A stretch of 35,201 bases of DNA from Phycisphaerae bacterium (GTDB lineage: Bacteria > Planctomycetota > Phycisphaerae > Phycisphaerales > Phycisphaeraceae). The stretch lies in contig JAUHYI010000052.1 of the NCBI GenBank assembly GCA_030426385.1, positions 1 to 35,201 on the forward strand, read 5' to 3'. This document shows, in pieces, positions 31,119 through 35,201 of this stretch (positions within the stretch are counted from its first letter, which is position 1; each line of letters opens with the position of its first letter). Below the pieces are notes generated by a model. That model did no database searches. It saw only the letters and a list, made by a program, of their open reading frames with translations, and had not been told where the DNA came from. A program made the position numbers and the translations under genes.

Positions 31119-32786
31119 TCATTCACGCGGGGGAAAATGTGGGGGGGTGGGGGGGAATGCTTTTTCGGCGACGTCGATGGCTTTGGCCAGGGCGGCGGCT
31201 TTGTTGACGGTTTCCTGGTGCTCGTCGTCAGGCACCGAATCGGCCACGATCCCACCCCCCGCCTGAATATGAACAACCCACCCCCCCCCCACGTTTCCTC
31301 CTGCAATCCCACCCCCCACTTTTTCCCCCGCGCTATTAGCGGTTTGCTCTGCTGCCTGGTTCGCAGCATTTCCTGCGGGCATGACCACCATCGTGCGTAG
31401 CGCGATCGCCATGTCCATGTTGCCGTCGTAATCGACGTAGCCCACCGCGCCGGCATAGGGGCCTCGCCGAGTTTTTTCCACCTCGTCGATGATCTGCATC
31501 GCGCGCACCTTCGGGGCTCCGCTCACCGTGCCCACTGGCAGACTCGTTCGCAGCGCATCCCAGCAATCGCAATCGTCACGCAATTGCCCGGTCACCGTCG
31601 AGCTGATGTGCATCACATGGCTGTACCGTTCGATTTCCAACACCGCCGGTAAATTCACCGTGCCCGGCGTGGCGATTCGGCCCACATCATTGCGACCTAA
31701 ATCAACCAGCATGATGTGCTCGGCCCGGTCTTTGGGGTCGGCTAACAATTCGATTTCCAACGCGCGATCTTCATCAGGTGTCGCACCGCGTTTGCGCGTG
31801 CCAGCCAACGGACGGTTGGTCACGTGACGGTTGTTGACGCGCACCAGAATCTCCGGGCTCGACCCGACCAGCATCGCACCTTCGATTTGCAGATAAAACA
31901 TGTACGGCGATGGGTTCACCACACGCAGCGCGCGATAAATATCAAACGGATCGGCCTGCGTGTGAACTTCAAAACGCTGCGAAGGCACGACCTGAAAAAT
32001 ATCGCCAGCCCGGATGTATTCCTTCACATGCTCAACCACGCGTTGATATCCGCCATCGCCCAGACTGCTGGTCGGCAAGGTCGGCGGCGGCGTGCCTAGA
32101 TCCACATCGCCCGCAGGCAACTCCAAACCGTTGGCCAAACGCGGCACCGGCGTTTCCAAACGCGTGGCCATCGCATCCAAGCGCGCCCCGCCTGCGTCAT
32201 ACGCTTCTCGCAACGAACCGTGCTCCGACGGATCCACATGCGTGATCACCAACACCGTTTTCTGCACATGATCGAATGCCACGATCTCGCGATACAACTG
32301 CATCTGCAAATCAGGCAACCCGCGATCGTCCGGTGGTGGCGAGGATAGTTTTTCGCCCTCCAGATAACGCACCGTGTCATACCCCGCGAATCCTACCCAT
32401 CCCCCAGAAAACGCGGACAATCCCGACACGTCAGCCAATTTAATTTTTGACGTGATGCGTGCCATTTCGCGCAACGGATCGTCGCTGTGATAGTCGGTGT
32501 GCTTGCCGGTTAAAAAATCAACGTGGCGTACGTTGTGATCGTGCGCGATCAGTTGGGCGATCGGCTGGGCGCCGCAATAGCTGTATCGCCCCTGCCGCGA
32601 GCCATCCTCGACTGATTCGAAGAGAAAGCTCGGGGCCATGCGCTCGTCGCCATGCACCAATCGGCGATAACCCAGCACCGGGGTGAGTTGATCGCTCATC
32701 AACCGGCGGTACATAGGGATAGTATTGGTCGACGTATCGCCGGCCAATTTTTCAAATTCAGAAAAATCGGGATAGTACGCGGTCAT
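31119..32786 (-). CDS. trpE: Anthranilate synthase component I
   Basis: The 555-residue product converts chorismate to anthranilate, the first step of tryptophan synthesis, with a TrpG partner not present here. Seen: FLFESVEDGSRQGRYSYCG (tryptophan-binding LLES-like motif), FQVVPSQRFE, PSPYMFYLQI, GSSPEILVRV, RPLAGTRKRG, DLGRNDVGRIA, SLPVGTVSGAPKVRAMQIID and QAGGGIVADSVPDDEH. Between MVVMP and WVVHIQAGGG, where other TrpE proteins have a few residues, lies a ~30-residue insert (about 471-502, with AGEKVGGG and AGGNVGGG) made by the G-rich motif. The C-terminus (AFPPTPPHFPPRE) is read from another copy. The start overlaps the upstream gene's stop (ATGA). No leader-peptide attenuator is visible. 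Confidence 0.95.
   Translation of the reverse strand: MTAYYPDFSEFEKLAGDTSTNTIPMYRRLMSDQLTPVLGYRRLVHGDERMAPSFLFESVEDGSRQGRYSYCGAQPIAQLIAHDHNVRHVDFLTGKHTDYHSDDPLREMARITSKIKLADVSGLSAFSGGWVGFAGYDTVRYLEGEKLSSPPPDDRGLPDLQMQLYREIVAFDHVQKTVLVITHVDPSEHGSLREAYDAGGARLDAMATRLETPVPRLANGLELPAGDVDLGTPPPTLPTSSLGDGGYQRVVEHVKEYIRAGDIFQVVPSQRFEVHTQADPFDIYRALRVVNPSPYMFYLQIEGAMLVGSSPEILVRVNNRHVTNRPLAGTRKRGATPDEDRALEIELLADPKDRAEHIMLVDLGRNDVGRIATPGTVNLPAVLEIERYSHVMHISSTVTGQLRDDCDCWDALRTSLPVGTVSGAPKVRAMQIIDEVEKTRRGPYAGAVGYVDYDGNMDMAIALRTMVVMPAGNAANQAAEQTANSAGEKVGGGIAGGNVGGGWVVHIQAGGGIVADSVPDDEHQETVNKAAALAKAIDVAEKAFPPTPPHFPPRE
31127..31155 (+). repeat. G-rich interspersed motif covering the trpE stop region
   Basis: GCGGGGGAAAATGTGGGGGG then GTGGGGGGG, a near-perfect consensus copy. 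The last 12 or so codons of trpE are read from it on the other strand. Confidence 0.8.
31255..31331 (-). repeat. Two G-rich motif units inside trpE
   Basis: On the minus strand: GCGGGGGAAAAAGTGGGGGG (from 31331) and GCAGGAGGAAACGTGGGGGG (from about 31304), separated by TGGGATT. They encode AGEKVGGG and AGGNVGGG in frame with TrpE. A C-run at 31254-31261 follows, outside the insert. Confidence 0.8.
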
Positions 32787-33262
32787 GCCAACGGCTCGGA
32801 CTCGATATTCGCAGCTTCGCCGCGCGCTTTTTTCTCCGCGTATTTACGCAGCCAGGTTTCCCAACTACGACCTGCCGCTGGATCTTTACCGGAAAACGTC
32901 AGACGACGAATGGCCGTGTACGCGATGTCCTCACGCTGGCCATCATCGGCCCGCATCACACGCACATATGGCTCGGCGGCTTCCGAGCGCCGATCGAACA
33001 CGTAGCCACTGACCGTGCGATCGTCAGCCGTTTCGATGGTGACATCACCGCGATAATCAAACGCGGCATCGAACGCCGCGTTGCGCTGTTCGGCGGTGGC
33101 CATTTCCGGGATTGATCCTTCTAATGTTTCGCGATGAACCTCACGGGTGAGGTCTTCGGTTTTTTCGGTCGCGCTGGGGGTGGAAGTTTGCGTCATGTTC
33201 TGTGCCGTATTCTCTGTCGTAACTTGCGACGTGTTCTGCGACGTATTCTGTGTCATATTCAT
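32783..33262 (-). CDS. Conserved hypothetical protein, coupled to trpE
   Basis: The 159-residue product starts with a low-complexity Asn/Thr/Gln/Ser region (MNMTQNTSQNTSQVTTENTA). A dense conserved-looking part follows (DYRGDVTIETADDRTVSGYV, EPYVRVMRADDGQREDIAYT, RRLTFSGKDPAAGRSWETWL, RKYAEKKARGE). It reads like a small Sm/SH3-like beta-barrel with a C-terminal helix. I recall similar proteins in planctomycetes but no function. Its stop overlaps the trpE start, so the two are co-translated. Confidence 0.75.
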   Translation of the reverse strand: MNMTQNTSQNTSQVTTENTAQNMTQTSTPSATEKTEDLTREVHRETLEGSIPEMATAEQRNAAFDAAFDYRGDVTIETADDRTVSGYVFDRRSEAAEPYVRVMRADDGQREDIAYTAIRRLTFSGKDPAAGRSWETWLRKYAEKKARGEAANIESEPLA

Positions 33263-33350
33263 GGGGATATAGTGTACGTTTTGATCAGGCCATCCGCATG
33301 GGCCGGCTCAGGCTGGTAGTATATTCAACCAGACCCCCGGATACGCCATC

Positions 33351-35063
33351 ATGAATATCGACGTTCTGTTACGCCATCACGGATTGACCCAGCATCCATT
33401 TGATGCCGAGGAAGCGCAACACGATCCCGTGTTTGAACGCATGATCGAAGGTGGGTGCCCGCATCCGGATTTACCGAAAATCCTAGGCCGAATCGATCAC
33501 CCCAGCACGTCGGTCGTCTTCGGCGAAAAAGGGGCAGGCAAGACCGCCATCAGCCTGCATATCGATCAACATGTGGCCCAGCACAATCAGGATCACCCCG
33601 ACCGACGCACGCTGTTGGTGCGCTATGACGATTTGAATCCCGTGCTCGATCGCATTGCCAAACAGGTCCGCAAAAAATTAGGGCGTAAATCGGCCCGCAC
33701 CACGCCTGAGCAAATCCTCGAAAACGTGCGTCTCGAAGACCATCAGGATGGCATCATGTCCATCGCCATCACCCGCCTGGTTGACAGCCTGCTCGATGAG
33801 CATCCCACCGGCGATCGACCCCTGGCCCTGCCTGATTCGCTCCCCAAGGCCATCAAATCAATGCCGCGCACCGATCGCGTCGATCTGGCGGTGCTCGCCG
33901 CGCTCTATGATCAACCCCGCACCAGTGCCATCGAACAACGCTTTGACCGACTGCGAAAATTACTGCGAGTAGGTCGGCGGGGCCAAATGTCGGCCATGCG
34001 CTTCGGCGCCGCAGCCATGTCGATTGTCGCCCTGGCGGGGATTCTGATGCACTTCATGGTGGCCTTTTTCACCAATCCCATCGTCTGGCTCCTGCCCATC
34101 GCTGCCGTCATCGGGGCTGGGGCGTTGATGCTCTGGGGATTGTGGATCCAACGCCACCTGACCCTGTGGCGGGTGTCCAACCGGGTCGTCCGGGAAATGC
34201 CTGCCATCGATCGCAAAGCGGGCGAATTGCGCCGCATGCTCGCCAAATTGCCCCAACGCGACATCACCCATCAGCCCTGGCCCAGCGATGCCCAATCCAC
34301 ACGCACGGGACTCAGCGGACGCGAAGCCCGCTACCAATTATGGTCTCGACTCATCAACGCCATCGGGGCCTTCGGCTACGTCGGCATCATGGTCCTGGTC
34401 GATCGCGTCGACGAACCCACCATGATCATCGGCCAGGCAGACCGCATGAAGCCCGTCGTCTGGCCCCTGCTTGACAACAAGTTCCTCCAACAAAAGCACA
34501 CCGGATTCAAACTCTTACTACCCGCAGACTTACGGCCCTTGCTCTTTCGCGAAAGCTCTGGATTTTTCCAGGAAGCCCGCCTCGATAAACAAAACTTCAT
34601 CGAACGCCTAACTTGGTCCGGAGCCATGCTTTACGACCTGTGCAACAAACGCCTCCGAGCCTGCCACACCCCCCCCCCCACATTTTCCCCTGCGCTACCG
34701 GATGCGTCGCGGGAATCCGGCACCACGTCAACCACCGCACAGACCAATACGTCCGTGGGATCTGAACCGCCTCCCCCTCCACTCACCCCCGCCGCCACCC
34801 CTGCCTCGAATCCGCCTAAACCCATGTCATTAACGGATTTATTTGAGCCTGACGTGACGCGGGAAATGATTGTGGATGCGTTGGATCAGATGCAGCAACC
34901 GCGTGATGCGTTCAAGTTTTTGTACGCGGTGGTGCAGGAACATTGCCGAATTGTGCCTGAAGATGAGGCCAAATATCACATCCCGCGATTGGTGCTCGAT
35001 GCGATCCGTCGCCAACAATCGCAACGCGTCCAGGAATTATCACGTGGCCTATCGCCTGCGTGA
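33351..35063 (+). CDS. P-loop ATPase with two membrane helices
   Basis: The 570-residue protein has Walker A GEKGAGKT (58-65), two adjacent membrane helices (about 218-240 and 243-266) and a Walker B-like IMVLVDRVDE (346-355). The embedded-helix ATPase layout resembles KAP-type NTPases, but I cannot place it firmly. The C-terminal part (FEPDVTREMIVDALDQMQQP, DAFKFLYAVVQEHCRIVPED) is helical. Between 438 and about 491 lies a Pro/Thr/Ser-rich insert whose first part (HTPPPTFSPAL) is read from a G-rich motif on the other strand. It is divergent from the trpE operon; the ribosome site is unclear. Confidence 0.75.
   Translation: MNIDVLLRHHGLTQHPFDAEEAQHDPVFERMIEGGCPHPDLPKILGRIDHPSTSVVFGEKGAGKTAISLHIDQHVAQHNQDHPDRRTLLVRYDDLNPVLDRIAKQVRKKLGRKSARTTPEQILENVRLEDHQDGIMSIAITRLVDSLLDEHPTGDRPLALPDSLPKAIKSMPRTDRVDLAVLAALYDQPRTSAIEQRFDRLRKLLRVGRRGQMSAMRFGAAAMSIVALAGILMHFMVAFFTNPIVWLLPIAAVIGAGALMLWGLWIQRHLTLWRVSNRVVREMPAIDRKAGELRRMLAKLPQRDITHQPWPSDAQSTRTGLSGREARYQLWSRLINAIGAFGYVGIMVLVDRVDEPTMIIGQADRMKPVVWPLLDNKFLQQKHTGFKLLLPADLRPLLFRESSGFFQEARLDKQNFIERLTWSGAMLYDLCNKRLRACHTPPPTFSPALPDASRESGTTSTTAQTNTSVGSEPPPPPLTPAATPASNPPKPMSLTDLFEPDVTREMIVDALDQMQQPRDAFKFLYAVVQEHCRIVPEDEAKYHIPRLVLDAIRRQQSQRVQELSRGLSPA
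34668..34694 (-). repeat. G-rich interspersed motif inside the P-loop ATPase gene
   Basis: On the minus strand: GCGCAGGGGAAAATGTGGGG then seven more G, GTGTGG. It is in antisense orientation to the gene and codes for HTPPPTFSPA. Confidence 0.8.
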
Positions 35064-35074
35064 TTATCGCCATC

Positions 35075-35106
35075 GACAGGCCCACAGGCCCACAGGCCGA
35101 CAGGCG
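35075..35106. repeat. 8 bp tandem repeat (SACAGGCC x4)
   Basis: GACAGGCC, CACAGGCC, CACAGGCC, GACAGGCG lie just after the P-loop ATPase stop. Confidence 0.85.
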
Positions 35107-35159
35107 AAGAACAATCAAAACACAGCCGCCCCAATAACACCAATCCCGAAAAAATCGCG

Positions 35160-35185
35160 GTTAACCGCCGCCTTTTGTGGTGGCG
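35160..35185. repeat. GTTAACCGCCG palindrome
   Basis: GTTAACCGCCGCC-TTTT-GTGGTGGCG is a member of the GTTAGCCGCCG family at 7209 and 20979-21055, at the right edge of the window. Confidence 0.6.
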
Positions 35186-35201
35186 TGATTGCCGGTAGCG
35201 G

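Noticed and set aside
32787..33350. trp attenuator or leader peptide upstream of trpE
   Set aside because: No short frame with tandem Trp codons or competing hairpins; trpE is instead coupled to an upstream gene.

Overview
The window looks like a chromosome segment of a planctomycete, most likely class Phycisphaerae. Reasons: a prepilin-type protein with a C-terminal H-x(n)-DG motif, a PEP-CTERM protein, several small proteins of a planctomycete-like style (the zinc-ribbon-like protein at 16746, the 159-residue protein before trpE), alpha-glucan phosphorylase, a standalone FliN-like protein, and a high density of interspersed repeats. These are family-level recognitions made by eye; no database was searched.

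Layout. 1-2945 is accessory: a transposase broken by an in-frame amber codon, the N-terminal third of an HK97-type capsid protein, and a lower-GC OLD-family ATPase/TOPRIM nuclease that is probably anti-phage. recA follows with its own promoter (3057-4350), then a gene-free 770 bp stretch with an inverted-repeat-bounded element and a 112 bp repeat. 5120-6776 (minus) is a set of small membrane stress proteins of the YqjD/ElaB and YqjE types. 7441-15292 (plus) is a carbohydrate-type locus: LacI regulator, prepilin-like protein, PEP-CTERM protein, secreted protein with an F5/8C-like domain, GH42-like glycosidase and an alpha/alpha-toroid protein, with overlapping starts and stops. A PL22 oligogalacturonate lyase converges on it from the minus strand (15391-16602), which suggests but does not prove plant or algal polysaccharide as substrate.

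17283-26400 runs almost entirely on the minus strand: glgP, a MotA/TolQ/ExbB-type channel protein, a DUF4258-like toxin-style pair, transketolase, a GGDEF diguanylate cyclase and a low-complexity receiver-like protein. 26450-30134 (plus) carries a Na+/H+ antiporter fused to a PTS EIIA domain and a cysteine desulfurase. 30612-33262 (minus) holds a FliN-like protein, trpE and a small upstream partner. 33351-35063 (plus) is a two-TM P-loop ATPase.

The most unusual signal is not a gene. A G-rich motif, roughly GCRGGGGGAAAA(N)GTGGGGGGG, occurs at least ten times on both strands. It lies between genes and also inside open reading frames, where it appears as in-frame low-complexity inserts in TrpE, the cysteine desulfurase and the P-loop ATPase. 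Other repeats are a 112 bp element with imperfect terminal inverted repeats and a central hairpin (three full copies, two halves), a ~90 bp element placed after gene ends (two copies), duplicated terminators, GTTAGCCGCCG palindromes, and hexamer or dodecamer microsatellites in coding sequence. No tRNA, rRNA or CRISPR array was seen.
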